This document shows positions 42,601 through 48,061 of a DNA stretch of 64,000 nt, in pieces. The first letter of the stretch is position 1. Every line of letters starts with the position of its first letter. Position numbers and translations under genes: made by a program. The notes under the pieces are model-generated. The model searched no databases, was not told the DNA's origin, and worked only from the letters and a program-made list of their open reading frames with translations. This stretch comes from Siphonodentalium dalli. Taxonomy: Eukaryota; Mollusca; Scaphopoda; Gadilida; Siphonodentaliidae. Where the stretch lies: contig CP136066.1 of NCBI GenBank assembly GCA_032622095.1, positions 111,683,319 through 111,747,318 on the forward strand, read 5' to 3'.

Positions 42601-44234
42601 CCCTTTAACATACTGTAAATAAATCATGTCCTACTTTTTTCTTAGCTTGAAGTAGCCAGACATGCCGGAGCCAGGATATATGAAGCCACAAGCAGGAACT
42701 ACTTAGTGGGCATCAGCGGTGCCCTTCTGTGTAAGTACGATGAAAATTGATACACAATGCGGCCATGCAGGCCGGGGGAGGGGTGGGAGGGGGTAGCTGG
42801 TGCAGTTGGAAATTCACAATATCACAATATCTCTCTCCAAAACACTTAAATTCAGAAATAGTTAATCGGTATTTGGTCACGCATGTATTTTTTTTAAAAT
42901 ATACTTTCACCAGAAGTCATGATAATAATGCATGCTTTATTCTTCAAGCCAATGATGAGTATCTGCTATTATTACACCCGTTCTCAATCAATTGGCGATA
43001 CTTTGCTGATTTATTGTTTCAATGCATGTAACACCAGTTCATACAAAGGCAAAGTAATGTTTATTTATGTTGATTATATGATAGCCACTGTCAATTTTCT
43101 CATCTAAAATTTGATCAGTTATTTTATTTTTAATCCTGTTTACATATACTAACATTGTGTTTGTTTGTTTTTTATTATATAAAGATTTTGCTTAGAAAAT
43201 TCGACCAAATTTTCTGAAAATAACCAAAAAAATTGCCAAAAGAGTTTTCTGCCAAGTACAAATCCTGAACATGAATGTGACATATGTGTTTATGAGAATA
43301 ATATTGTGTTTACACCTCAGGCATTCATATGTTTTAATGAGACTGTAAACCTGCGATAACTTGGGTGTAACCAATATTTAATCATCCCCAAGAATCATTC
43401 ATAAATTTACAAGATGTTATACATATATGTGAGGAAGAAGTCTGGGAGGGAAGAAGAGGATATGGCATCAAGTGCTGGCAGTTCTATTGAGCTTTCTCCT
43501 CATAAAAGAACAGAATTTGCATAGTTGTTTAATATAAAGATCGAGATGTGGAATAAATACGATGTTCAAGAGAAAAGACAGTTCTACAGAAAATAGTACA
43601 CAAACATGAAGCAATATGTGAAATTTATCGAATGAAAAAACAACAACAACATATAGACATATTACTAATGCAATGATCACTGCCCTAAAAGTGTAATGTA
43701 TCATTTTAAAATTACTTTTTCGCTCAACGATGCAACCAGGGTTCAGGGCAGACCTCCCGTTTCTACGTACGTTTAACACAATTTTGGTTTGTTCCACTGA
43801 TAAACTGTCTTATCAAATAACATCTTCTTATTCAGTAGCAGGTAGGGCAAGTATTTCATAAATTACAATCTTATTAGGATGTAATGCAAGTTTCATATCT
43901 TAGTATAAAGAACTTTCATTTGCATCATTTGGAAATTCACAATATCACAATATCTCTCTCCAAAACACTTAAATTCAGAAATAGTTAATCGGTATTTGGT
44001 CACGCATGTATACTAAGTTTCATATCTTAGTATAAAGAACTTTCATTTGCAGATTTGGCTGGAGGGTGTTCAGATGACCACTTCAAAGAGAGGCATGGGT
44101 TAGCGTATTCATACACGTATGAGCTCCGACCAGAGAGCTACAATCCTGGATTTGAACTCCCTGCTAATGAGATTGATGGAACATACAAGGAAACACTCGC
44201 CTCATTTTTCGGATTAGCTGAAAGAATGATTTAA
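12540..44234 (+). CDS. Secreted procarboxypeptidase, M14A family, B-type specificity (11 exons)
   Basis: The gene encodes a zinc exopeptidase that removes C-terminal residues from peptides, made as a secreted zymogen. Exons are 12540-12631, 25293-25374, 29677-29810, 32426-32528, 33301-33402, 35255-35359, 36014-36127, 39461-39545, 40942-41150, 42646-42730 and 44053-44234. All junctions are GT/AG and phases close exactly, giving 430 residues against the usual ~417. A signal peptide covers ~1-20 and the propeptide runs from about 21 to 131, with Arg-rich residues 118-131 as the likely trypsin-type activation site. Zinc ligands are H190, E193 and H319. Catalytic or substrate-binding residues are R192, R248, N264-R265, Y321, Y371 and E394 (bovine R71, R127, N144-R145, Y198, Y248, E270). 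C258/C280 match the family disulfide. The S1' position equivalent to 255 is Asp (D378 or D379, depending on a 1-residue gap), as in carboxypeptidase B, which prefers Lys/Arg. Function is inferred from these motifs. Confidence 0.93.
12589..12712 (+). repeat. Tandem duplication of exon-1 end and splice donor (63-bp period)
   Basis: CAGCTTATTCGGAGCCTGAA through GCAGGGTA occurs at 12589-12634 and again at 12652-12697. The downstream copy has a second donor (GTACGT at 12696). Using it would retain an in-frame TAA from the first donor (GGG-TAA), so it could only give a truncated product. The coding part is identical in both copies, so the duplication looks recent. Confidence 0.9.
12713..14285. other. 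Intron 1, first part: no exon seen
   Basis: AT-rich intronic sequence with a few hydrophobic short frames. No zinc-protease or other exon signature and no clear repeat pair is visible. Confidence 0.5.
14286..15610. mobile_element. Large foldback structure flanked by ~50 bp direct repeats
   Basis: Arms 14735-14955 and 15215-15449 are inverted copies of ~215 bp (CTCAGACTGCCGAAACTG / CAGTTTCGGCAGTCTGAG; TCTATCGGGAATATTCACAC and its complement) around a ~260 bp unique centre. Outside them, ATATAAAATATATTGGTT ... CTCAGAATTCCGTTAA occurs in direct orientation at about 14297-14347 and 15553-15605. The arms contain repeated TCCTATCGGGA/TCCGATAGGA phrases. The 122-codon minus-strand frame inside it has no family resemblance. 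Confidence 0.75.
15611..16980. other. Intron 1: repeat-like sequence, no exon
   Basis: The phrase CATTCGCCCTGTCCACC... plus ACCACAGGTGGCGTAATAAAT at 15724-15800 recurs in similar form at 18018-18090. Two GTGTAATNATGTATGAAATT blocks occur near 15870 and 16040. No coding exon is recognised. Confidence 0.5.
16981..17122. repeat. Near-perfect 142-bp hairpin element
   Basis: AATACACACGTAGTGTTTCT at the left end is exactly mirrored by AGAAACACTACGTGTGTATT at the right. Arms of ~65 bp pair almost completely, the main mismatch being a CTCG/CGAG inversion; the loop is ~12 bp around CGCTAAAGC. A transcript would form a long stem, as typical foldback MITEs do. Confidence 0.9.
17539..18025 (+). repeat. 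Tandem duplication of ~240 bp
   Basis: GGGCTCCCAACAGGTTATAC starts one unit and GGGCTCCCAATAGGTTATAC (17782) the next. Both contain TTTACAATTTGAGCCTGTCC, a GGCGTTAACTTTACAA block and ATTATATCGGTACGATT. Copy 2 has an extra partial segment. There is no coding sign. Confidence 0.85.
18026..19371. other. Intron 1: no exon seen
   Basis: AT-rich sequence. Phrases such as CTGGTCAATTTGAGCC resemble neighbouring repeats. No domain-bearing frame or strong splice pair was found. Confidence 0.45.
19372..19854. mobile_element. TTAA-type MITE, family A, truncated copy
   Basis: From GAAAGTCTGTTGAGTATGAA to ACAGTACCCATTTAA it parallels 10310-10819 with more divergence and internal gaps. The right end retains the GGCGTACAGTACCC terminus; the first ~100 bp are missing. 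It is older than copies at 10229 and 42018. Confidence 0.8.
19870..20935. repeat. Degenerate ~170-bp tandem repeat block
   Basis: Repeated order of phrases: ATTTGGTGGAAATCGGCGCT, a TGCCCCTCTCC-like pyrimidine stretch, CTGACTCGAACGGC-CCACTTT, ACCACACNATTAGAT, then TATCATGGAGAAGA. About five imperfect units are seen, the last ending near 20930. The same family forms a second block at 23755-24130. There is no coding sign. Confidence 0.7.
21595..22040. repeat. Palindromic CCATGGTA-type satellite array
   Basis: A 440-bp field of short degenerate units built on TACCATGGTA/TACTACCATGG with variable spacing and both orientations intermixed. The palindromic core makes the array nearly strand-symmetric. 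It is bounded by ordinary AT-rich sequence. Confidence 0.8.
22756..23232. mobile_element. TTAA-type MITE, family C, copy 1
   Basis: Bounded by TTAA-AGGTACTCAACCCG and CGGGTTGAGTACCT-TTAA. Inside, CTTTGGGGGTAAAAAATATT...GAGTCGAGGAACCCATCAAA on the left is mirrored by a right arm ending ACCCCCGAAGCCATTGAAAT, giving long imperfect inverted arms of ~160 bp. Non-coding; 477 bp. Sister copy at 24714-25200. Confidence 0.85.
23233..23754. other. Intron 1: no exon seen
   Basis: Contains tandem AACCGTTGTTCGAGTTC phrases (about 23285, 23670 and 23688) and a doubled AGTGTGACCATTAGCCTTC. No coding features. Confidence 0.5.
23755..24130. repeat. Second block of the ~170-bp tandem repeat
   Basis: Same phrases as 19870-20935 (GGAGAAGAATGTGTATCAAT, GGTGGAAATCGGCGCTAAAA, CTGACTCGAACGGCGCCACT). 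Two to three units; a C-run interrupts the first. Confidence 0.7.
24285..24713. repeat. ~430-bp dispersed repeat, copy 1
   Basis: Matches 48062-48495 in direct orientation (GGCGGTTTGCGCTCCAAA there, GACGGTTTGCGCTCCAAA here; CCCAAACAAACAACAGCCAT; GAGCCATGTCCGTTTAA). Here the repeat stops exactly where family C copy 2 begins at TTAA. Confidence 0.8.
24714..25200. mobile_element. TTAA-type MITE, family C, copy 2
   Basis: Ends TTAA-AGGTACTCAATCCG and CGGATTGAGTACCT-TTAA; ~90% similar to 22756-23232. Its left flank reads GAGCCATGTCCGT-TTAA, and the related repeat at 48483 reads GAGCCATGTCCGTTTAATC without the insertion. This supports integration at TTAA. Its right end is 92 bp from exon 2 of the carboxypeptidase. 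Confidence 0.88.
25293..25374 (+). CDS. Carboxypeptidase exon 2 (propeptide)
   Basis: The acceptor TCTCGTTTTAG and donor CTA|GTGCGT bound 82 bp coding for the end of G31 through L58. The protein ([18 protein letters not shown]...) aligns with the GHQVLRI...Q-V-KVKELEDL start of carboxypeptidase A/B propeptides. Phases fit exons 1 and 3. Confidence 0.88.
26097..27309. mobile_element. Non-autonomous hAT element, 1.2 kb, intact
   Basis: Starts CAGGGATGTGGCTAGAGGG and ends CCCTCTAGCCACATCCCTG, a perfect ~19-bp inverted terminus. It is flanked on both sides by AGCGCAAC (26089-26096 and 27310-27317), an 8-bp target duplication. Eight-bp duplications and CAGGG ends are hallmarks of the hAT superfamily. 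There is no transposase. Inside are about four 55-60 bp units with C-runs (26155-26345) and ~230-bp units shared with 4242-5060. Confidence 0.92.
26155..26345 (+). repeat. C-run minisatellite inside the hAT element
   Basis: About three to four units of TTGAGTCGGAATCACACCAA + CACAACTTTTGCATAATTCC + a run of 8-10 C. Frames across it are open in several directions but are simple repeats. Confidence 0.85.
27511..28247. other. Intron 2: no exon seen
   Basis: Repeats related to 25740-26030 (CCTATTTCAGCA, ACGCTCTTTATATGTGT, GTGGCCCACGCCATCCAACG) cover the first ~270 bp. The rest is AT-rich without coding features. Confidence 0.5.
28248..29529. mobile_element. TTAA-type MITE, family B, copy 1, split by a Helitron
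   Basis: Starts TTAA-AGGCCCACTTAATTTT and ends AAAATTAAGTGGGCCT-TTAA. Matching parts are 28248-28675 and 29484-29529; between them lies an 808-bp insertion. Sister copies at 31236-31713 and 45238-45700 are uninterrupted. Non-coding. Confidence 0.9.
28676..29483 (+). mobile_element. Non-autonomous Helitron, 808 bp
   Basis: It begins TCTATATATATATTTTGAG and ends ...GGGCTAACCTGCTAG, with the hairpin CGCC-AGT-GGCG about 10 bp before the terminal CTAG. It sits between A (28675) and T (29484) with no target duplication. Removing it restores GGCATATA-TTTTATATAAAG exactly as in the empty sister site near 45647. TC...CTRR ends, a 3' hairpin and AT insertion define Helitrons. Inside is a ~117-bp tandem duplication (about 29012 and 29128) containing GCGTGTTGTGTGATTCT. 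There is no Rep/helicase. Confidence 0.92.
29677..29810 (+). CDS. Carboxypeptidase exon 3 (propeptide)
   Basis: Acceptor TTAACAG, donor GGA|GTAAGT. It codes for L59 to Q102 plus two bases of E103. LDFF near its start corresponds to the LDFW of family propeptides, and [20 protein letters not shown] to the V-K-L-S-GI-Y-I-VQ helix region. This segment folds over and blocks the active site in the zymogen. Confidence 0.9.
30000..30990. repeat. AT-rich satellite in inverted arrangement around a dispersed repeat
   Basis: 30225-30395 repeats GTATATCGTTTGTCAATATA, and 30885-30985 repeats its complement TATATTGACAAACGATATAC. Between them lies 30455-30720, an inverted copy of the ~170-bp family found at 49.2-52.6 kb (GCTATTGCCATTGGTTGGCG; CTCTAGATGGCAGCCATCGA). 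A (TA)n run sits at 30003-30026. Confidence 0.7.
31236..31713. mobile_element. TTAA-type MITE, family B, copy 2
   Basis: Left end TTAA-TGGCCATTTAATTTTCG, right end AAAATTAAGTGGGCCT-TTAA; 478 bp with an internal ATCTTAAGATATAGAGTTAT hairpin near 31500. More diverged than copies 1 and 3. Confidence 0.85.
31959..32378. mobile_element. Non-autonomous hAT element, 420 bp, intact
   Basis: Starts CAGGGACGTAACGACAGG and ends CCCTCTAGCCACGTCCCTG. TGTACAAT is present on both sides (31951-31958 and 32379-32386) as an exact 8-bp target duplication. The left terminus differs from the right after the first 9-10 bp. A C-run and 'AACTTTCCAA...GTTGGAAA'-type interior tie it to the larger hAT at 26097. It ends 39 bp before exon 4. 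Confidence 0.92.
32426..32528 (+). CDS. Carboxypeptidase exon 4 (activation segment)
   Basis: Acceptor TTTCCTCAG, donor GAG|GTGAGT. Codes for the end of E103 through E137. The basic run ERTRSLKL...IRTR (117-131) precedes YLSFEE, which aligns with the Y-LEEI start of the mature enzyme, so activation cleavage after R129 or R131 is likely. Confidence 0.93.
33301..33402 (+). CDS. Carboxypeptidase exon 5
   Basis: Acceptor GTATTTTCAG, donor CAT|GTGAGT. Codes for residues 138-171, including IMTYMDDL (family EI--L--L helix) and [17 protein letters not shown], which matches the IG-S-E-R-I-VLKI strand pair. The frame stays open into the intron until 33525. Confidence 0.93.
33815..34925. repeat. Tandem ~160-200 bp units each carrying an ATGGCGGCC motif
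   Basis: Six places carry AAGATGGCG or ATATGGCGGCCAA-type cores: about 33834, 33990, 34371, 34552, 34725 and 34882. Each is followed by a TGAAAA-rich stretch. They are imperfect repeats in intron 5. The core AAGATGGCGGC equals the known YY1 recognition motif, but nothing shows that it is used. Frames of 136-141 codons across it are open by chance. Confidence 0.65.
35255..35359 (+). CDS. Carboxypeptidase exon 6 (zinc-binding HxxE)
   Basis: Acceptor TTATATTAG, donor ACG|GTGAGT. Codes for residues 172-206. It contains [15 protein letters not shown], the family H-x-x-E zinc motif (H190, E193) with the substrate-binding R192. The family usually reads GIHSREW; here the residues before His are C-L-T. 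Confidence 0.96.
35420..35990. other. Intron 6: no exon or clear repeat
   Basis: AT-rich intron between exons 6 and 7. Nothing beyond ordinary intronic sequence is seen. Confidence 0.5.
36014..36127 (+). CDS. Carboxypeptidase exon 7
   Basis: Acceptor TCTCATTTTAG, donor GAC|GTATGT. Codes for residues 207-244 with [13 protein letters not shown] (228-240), the family P-V-NPDGY signature that shapes the active-site wall. Confidence 0.95.
36195..37566. repeat. Palindromic GATATC satellite array
   Basis: More than 25 occurrences of TGATATCA or close variants are spaced 15-30 bp apart, joined by linkers such as TAAAATCGAATATA and ATTTAGTGATATC. Because the core is palindromic and the linkers occur in both senses, the array is nearly strand-symmetric. 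TTCTTCTAATTATTA at 36617 and its near complement AATAAATAGAAGAA at 37207 suggest a large inverted arrangement. The array resumes for a few units at 39367-39390, after the Helitron cluster. Confidence 0.85.
37571..39366 (-). mobile_element. Head-to-tail cluster of non-autonomous Helitrons
   Basis: Read on the minus strand, units end in CATCGGCTAG or CACCTGCTAG with a preceding hairpin (GCCCGGACAACGTCGGGC type). They start TCTCATATATATTTTGAAG or TCTAATATATATTTTGGGAC. Junctions at about 38090 and 38747 join a CTAG end directly to the next TC start. The outer boundaries are T after CTAG at 37571 and A before TC at 39366. The block splits the GATATC array. It holds no protein gene; long frames here are repeats. 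Confidence 0.75.
37640..38590. repeat. ~115-bp tandem units with GCGCATGCGC
   Basis: Six perfect GCGCATGCGC palindromes lie at 37666, 37788, 37910, 38297, 38446 and 38568, each followed by a GAAGCTGGCGTCGCACGGGC-like stretch and CAAATTTCAAGTCGATAGCT. The GC content is far above that of the flanks. The 10-mer is the known NRF1 binding consensus; use in vivo is unproven. Confidence 0.85.
39461..39545 (+). CDS. Carboxypeptidase exon 8 (catalytic Arg)
   Basis: Acceptor TTTTTTTCAG, donor G|GTATGT. Codes for residues 245-272 and one base of G273: RYWRKNRKY with R248 (bovine R127) and GVDLNRNW with N264-R265 (bovine N144-R145). C258 is the first Cys of the conserved disulfide. Confidence 0.96.
39586..40005 (+). 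repeat. 26-bp minisatellite, 16 copies
   Basis: The unit is TTATATGTGCTGAAGACAAT + GTAGAC, with almost no variation apart from TTATGTG/TTATATG and single changes, so it is young and probably polymorphic. It starts 41 bp after the exon 8 donor. Confidence 0.97.
40014..40930. other. Intron 8 remainder: no exon recognised
   Basis: About 40180-40700 is GC-richer than the intron around it. It holds short frames on both strands (for example a Cys-rich 77-codon frame at 40463-40696) without recognisable domains or paired splice sites. It may be an old repeat. Confidence 0.4.
40942..41150 (+). CDS. Carboxypeptidase exon 9 (third zinc ligand)
   Basis: Acceptor GTAAACAG, donor ATG|GTAAGA. Codes for the end of G273 through M342. 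It carries C280, SEPET (292-296), and [18 protein letters not shown], whose H319 is the third zinc ligand and Y321 the Tyr198 equivalent. The H190-R248 spacing of 58 equals that of the bovine enzyme. Confidence 0.97.
41176..41342 (+). repeat. 35-bp minisatellite, ~4.8 copies
   Basis: The unit is CACTACATTATGCACCCTCA + ATGTTACATTCAAAA, nearly identical copies, beginning 26 bp after the exon 9 donor. The open frames through it come from a 35-bp period cycling all three frames. Confidence 0.95.
41400..41900 (+). pseudogene. Penelope-like reverse transcriptase fragment, decayed
   Basis: One frame gives [20 protein letters not shown] followed by [11 protein letters not shown]. This matches the F-FNG-YLQ--GTAMGT-MAPSYANLFMG block of Penelope-like retroelements. 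The next piece reads [13 protein letters not shown] with the catalytic Y-x-DD. HPTIKF follows, then a stop, then SVDFLDL. At least one frameshift (near 41465) and in-frame stops show it is dead. The missing N-terminal RT part and endonuclease mean it is a fragment. Sequence just after it is shared with the repeats at 8.7 and 11.5 kb. Confidence 0.8.
42018..42608. mobile_element. TTAA-type MITE, family A, copy 2
   Basis: Same ends as copy 1 (TTAA-AGGGGTACTGTACGCC ... GGCGTACAGTACCCCT-TTAA), also 591 bp and well over 95% identical by eye. This points to recent spread. It ends 37 bp before exon 10. Confidence 0.92.
42646..42730 (+). CDS. Carboxypeptidase exon 10
   Basis: Acceptor TTTTTTCTTAG, donor T|GTAAGT. 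Codes for residues 343-370 and one base of Y371: [20 protein letters not shown] leads to the S-I-LLY strand that ends in the substrate-capping Tyr (bovine Y248). Confidence 0.93.
42731..44052. other. Intron 10 with local copy-paste duplications
   Basis: An ~82-bp block (GGAAATTCACAATATCACAA ... GTATTTGGTCACGCATGTAT) occurs at 42808-42889 and again at 43930-44011. It is directly followed by a second copy of the ~40-bp pre-acceptor sequence AGTTTCATATCTTAGTATAA (43889 and 44015). Only the distal copy ends in CAG and serves exon 11; the proximal reads TTTGCATCATTTGG. No exon lies in the remainder. Confidence 0.85.
44053..44234 (+). CDS. Carboxypeptidase exon 11 (specificity pocket, catalytic Glu, stop)
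   Basis: Acceptor TTTCATTTGCAG. Codes for the end of Y371 through I430 and [14 protein letters not shown] places Asp at the S1' specificity position, as in YPAAGGSDDW of carboxypeptidase [10 protein letters not shown] supplies the catalytic E394. The remaining FELPANEI...ETL-F matches the family C-terminal helix. Confidence 0.96.
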
Positions 44235-44423
44235 AGATCTTACTCCATAGCTCAACAAAAGTTCCAGAAATGAAATGCCATTGCTTTGATTCATTTTGCA
44301 AAATATAATTAGGTGGAGTAATTTGCATTGGCACAGTAGAAATATTTAAACTAGGTGAAGGTTGAATTATAATGACTATTTGCATGAAACCAAAATTATA
44401 AAATCGGTGCAGCCTCAAGTCTT

Positions 44424-44556
44424 GAAATAGTGTGTCTGTCATTTGCAGAATGGGGTCCCCCAGAGGGTGAATTTGGTGAGGCTAGCCCGCATACTAGCAT
44501 CACCAAATTCACCCTCTGGGGACCTCATTCTGCAAAATGACAGGCACACTATTTCA
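44424..44556. repeat. Hairpin in the 3' untranslated region or just beyond
   Basis: GAAATAGTGTGTCTGTCATT ... CCCAGAGGGTGAATTTGGTGA pairs with TCACCAAATTCACCCTCTGGG ... AATGACAGGCACACTATTTC around a 20-bp loop (44480-44499) containing GCTAGCCCGC. It begins 190 bp after the stop. If included in the mRNA it would form a ~55-bp stem. Possible weak poly(A) signals (ATTAAA) follow at 44580 and 44669. Confidence 0.85.
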
Positions 44557-44671
44557 TGGCTTGTTCTTGGATGTTAATTATTAAAAAATTTGAAACGAAT
44601 ACCTGAATACATCGTTATTATATAAATTTATGAATGATTCTTAGAGATGAAATCCTCAATACATCTTTATT

Positions 44672-45068
44672 AAAGATGCATAATCCAATTTAACTTCCCA
44701 ATTAAAATTACTGTTTCTTCGGCTTCGGGTGTAAAACAAATATTAGATTTGAGTCAAGGAACCCACCCATCAAAGCCCAGAGTTATCAGATTTCGAGTTA
44801 TGAAATCTTGTTTTTCACCACCTAGAATATTTGGTGGCCTGGCAAATATTCAATGAATGCCGATTGACATACTCTTGATACCAAATTGCGTTGAACAAAA
44901 TGTTGATATATAACACTTGTGTGGCAATTTTATACTATAGTTGACAGTGTTTGTCATTATTTTTGGCAACCAATCGATTCCGACTAACTGAAGCGGCATT
45001 TCGAGAAATGTTGTTATTGTTGGAATGTGATAATATGGGGAGTATCGAATCGGATTGTGTACCTTTAC
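44672..45068. mobile_element. TTAA-type MITE, family C, diverged copy 3
   Basis: TTCGGCTTCGGGTGTAAAAC, GAGTCAAGGAACCCACCCAT and GGATTGTGTACCTTTA echo the family C interior and right end. It is strongly diverged and its left end is unclear. Confidence 0.55.
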
Positions 45069-45237
45069 ATGTACATACAATCTGTGTATGGCAAATGGTC
45101 TGCTATTCATTAAATTATTGTTTATAAACTTGCTGTCAAGAACTCCTTTATTATATAGTTTGGCCCACAGGAGCGTGAAATTAATAACAAGTAAAGATAT
45201 AAATAATACGTTATATTATAGCAATAGCATGCACCTG

Positions 45238-45700
45238 TTAAATGCCCACTTAATTTTCGAGTCGCCGATTATTTTTTTTATAGTGACTTGATATACGGTT
45301 TCAATAACAATCTATGCCATAAAATATGATTAAAATACTATAATTCATCACTATTTGAAACATTTGTGTCTCAGAAGATGCCCACAGAGAAATAGAAAAC
45401 TGCTGAAGACTTCCCCCCTCTGGCACCCAAAATGCAACATAATTCAAACTTTTTCAATGAAAGGGGAAGAACTCTTTAATATATAGAGTTATTCCTCCTG
45501 CATTGAAAATAATACTGATTTTTACATCAATCTTGATGACAAAACGTATTGGCAACTCAACAAAAGTAACATGTCCACAGTTTATTACACCGGATAAGTT
45601 GACAATACAATGTTTTGGAGCTCCTCTTTCAAATGGTATATAATATGGCATATATTTTATATAAAGTAATATGGGGTTCGAAAATTAAGTGGGCCTTTAA
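45238..45700. mobile_element. TTAA-type MITE, family B, copy 3
   Basis: TTAA-ATGCCCACTTAATTTTCG to AAAATTAAGTGGGCCT-TTAA, 463 bp. It keeps the uninterrupted GGCATATATTTTATATAAAG that serves as the empty site for the Helitron in copy 1. Confidence 0.88.
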
Positions 45701-46779
45701 AGTAGCAGTAAATGTCCCAGAAAGACGCATTGAAGTAGTAATACAAAAATACAACTTTGAAAACAATATACAGGCCCCTTTAAAAAATCGGTGCCATCTG
45801 TATTCATCGGAGTTCTGGAAACATAATTATGTTAACATGAAACCATATTTAAAAAAATTCAGACACTGCTTTCTCTTTGTTTTAATCAGCAAAACTATGT
45901 GGTGCAGTGTATTATAAACGTTTCATAGCGACGACAGCTCCAGATTTTCTTCCCATGCGACCGCTGAGTAAATGATTGACCTGGCACAACGAAACAATGT
46001 CAAATTTAAGGAAAAATATATGAAACAATAACTTTGGGGTTTGTTAAAATTATGTGCAGCTTTAATGGTGATGGGACCTGAATTTATATTGAGGCAATAA
46101 ATTTCTACAAATTCGGATACTTTTCTTGACCAACAAAATAAACATATATGTGAAATAAGTATTTAATTGACAGCTGTCGAAGGTTTATTGAGGAAGCTAT
46201 AATCAAATTAAGTAATATTAATGCTTTAAGTGAAAAACAAAAACCCATCTGTAGCTAAACATATCTATGGCTAAGCACGAATAAAGAGATGTAATTTTGT
46301 CCAAGTGTGGTATGTTTCCTCATTTTTGTCTTTCGGCAATAATATGGATGGTTTCTAGTCATTCAAAAGAAAACCATAATTGTGGATTTATTTTTAGAAT
46401 AATTGTGAACTATTGATGACAAATAAAACTGGTGATTGTATTCTGAGTTCTGTTTTAACCCGACTCCTAACATTGGTCAAAATGTTCAGCAGTTGGAAAT
46501 TTCCTGTGAGACACAATATTATAATTAACGTATAGGTTGGAAATTTGAGACCAAAAGTAGGTTGAATTTATTCTGATAGTTTGATAATGCAACCATTATT
46601 TAGTGTGAAATATGCTGTTTTAGACCTGTGTTTGACCTGAAATGGTAATAAATTTGAAACTTCCAACCAAAGGGCGGCGGGGTTAACTCGTTTGGGACGT
46701 GATTCTTTTGGGAAAACATTACTCACAGACGAGATTGTTTGCAGAAATGTTTCTGTTATATCATTGTATAGCAATTTAT
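45701..46779. other. Intergenic: no gene seen
   Basis: AT-rich. 46440-46690 contains TTGGAAATTTCC/GGTTGGAAATTT phrases typical of the hAT interior seen at 26.9-27.2 kb. No exon is recognised. Confidence 0.45.
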
Positions 46780-47345
46780 GTGTTTATATGATTTTGGGTC
46801 AGTCCATTTGTCATGGCAGAATTCTCCACGTGACAACTCATATTATATGGGTGATCATCCGCGTATTCTATAAATATTCCAGAAATTTTAGGTATATATA
46901 CCAACAAATTGCGACCTGTTGGCATGGCAACCGATTTGCGTAAAATTATGCATTTTGGGCTGTAATTTCGCTATATGACGTGATGTTTGTGACATTTTGA
47001 ATCACATATAAATGATTTCCAGAGTTAAATGGTCTAGGAATATTTTGCCAACATCTGGAACTAGCCTTGCTCGAATATCACCCGACAGAGGGTGCTATAT
47101 ATATAATGCTGGGTCAGACGGACTCAGACCATTGTCATGGCAGAATTATCCGCACGACCACTCATACTATATGGGTGGTCATCCTTAGTCTATATATCTT
47201 CCATAAATTTTGGGTAGATACGACCAAACTGAGACCGGTTGCTATGTCAACCGATTTTCGGAAAATTATGTGTTTTGGGGCTGTAATTTCGCTATATGAC
47301 GAGATGTTTGCGACAATTTGAATCAAATGTAACTAATTCACAAAG
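46780..47345 (+). repeat. Tandem duplication of ~280 bp
   Basis: TGTCATGGCAGAATT, ACTCATATTATATGGGTG / ACTCATACTATATGGGTG and GGCTGTAATTTCGCTATATG appear in the same order at 46812-47000 and 47132-47300. ~80% similar; non-coding. Confidence 0.8.
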
Positions 47346-47676
47346 TCATAGGATCCAGGAATATACTTAAATTGCTCTCGGTCCTGGTTCCTTCCACTGA
47401 ACGGGTCGATATCCACATACCATGGACCAACCTCGCAAGTCGCCAGCTCGCAATTGGCGATTATATTAATTGTCCTGGCGTGTAAAAGTTGATTACATGC
47501 ATGTAGTCTGGTGCGCATGTACTTTGAATTTGGTGGTTGACAAACAATACCCATGGCATTGTAAAACGCTAAACAAAGCAAAGAAACGACGGGCAGTTAG
47601 ACCCAACTACAACGCTAAATGCGATACTAGCAAAAAACAAAGCAAATGTGTCACTCAAGTCAGTGCCATTTGGTTT

Positions 47677-47859
47677 GATTACTCAGAAATTCGAGGACAT
47701 TCGGCGCCATTTGGCCTCATGCACTAATAGGGAGTAACTCTAAATTAACTAAGTACATATACTATGGCTGCGTTTGTTGGATAAGTTAATTTAGAGTTAA
47801 TTTAATTGAGCGCATGCGGTTAAACGGTGCCGAATGTCCTGAAATTTCTGGGTAATCAA
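47677..47859. repeat. ~180-bp hairpin element
   Basis: GATTACTCAGAAATTCGAGG and GACATTCGGCGCCA are mirrored by GGTGCCGAATGTC and CTGAAATTTCTGGGTAATC. The inner arms TAACTCTAAATTAACT / AGTTAATTTAGAGTTA also pair. The loop is around ATACTATGGCTGCG. Confidence 0.85.
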
Positions 47860-48061
47860 GCTTAGAGTTGGAATGTGCAGCAATAAGAGTGATTGTCAAC
47901 CGAAAACTTGTCTATGCATCTGCTGCTTACTGCATGGTCACCGCCATTTTGGAACAATGACATCGTGAATCACTGCAATCGACCTCCATGTGAGACCAAA
48001 TATTGGGTCATCGTACTGTACCCCTAACTGAGAGCTCGGCCTATATTCACAACATGTTAAA

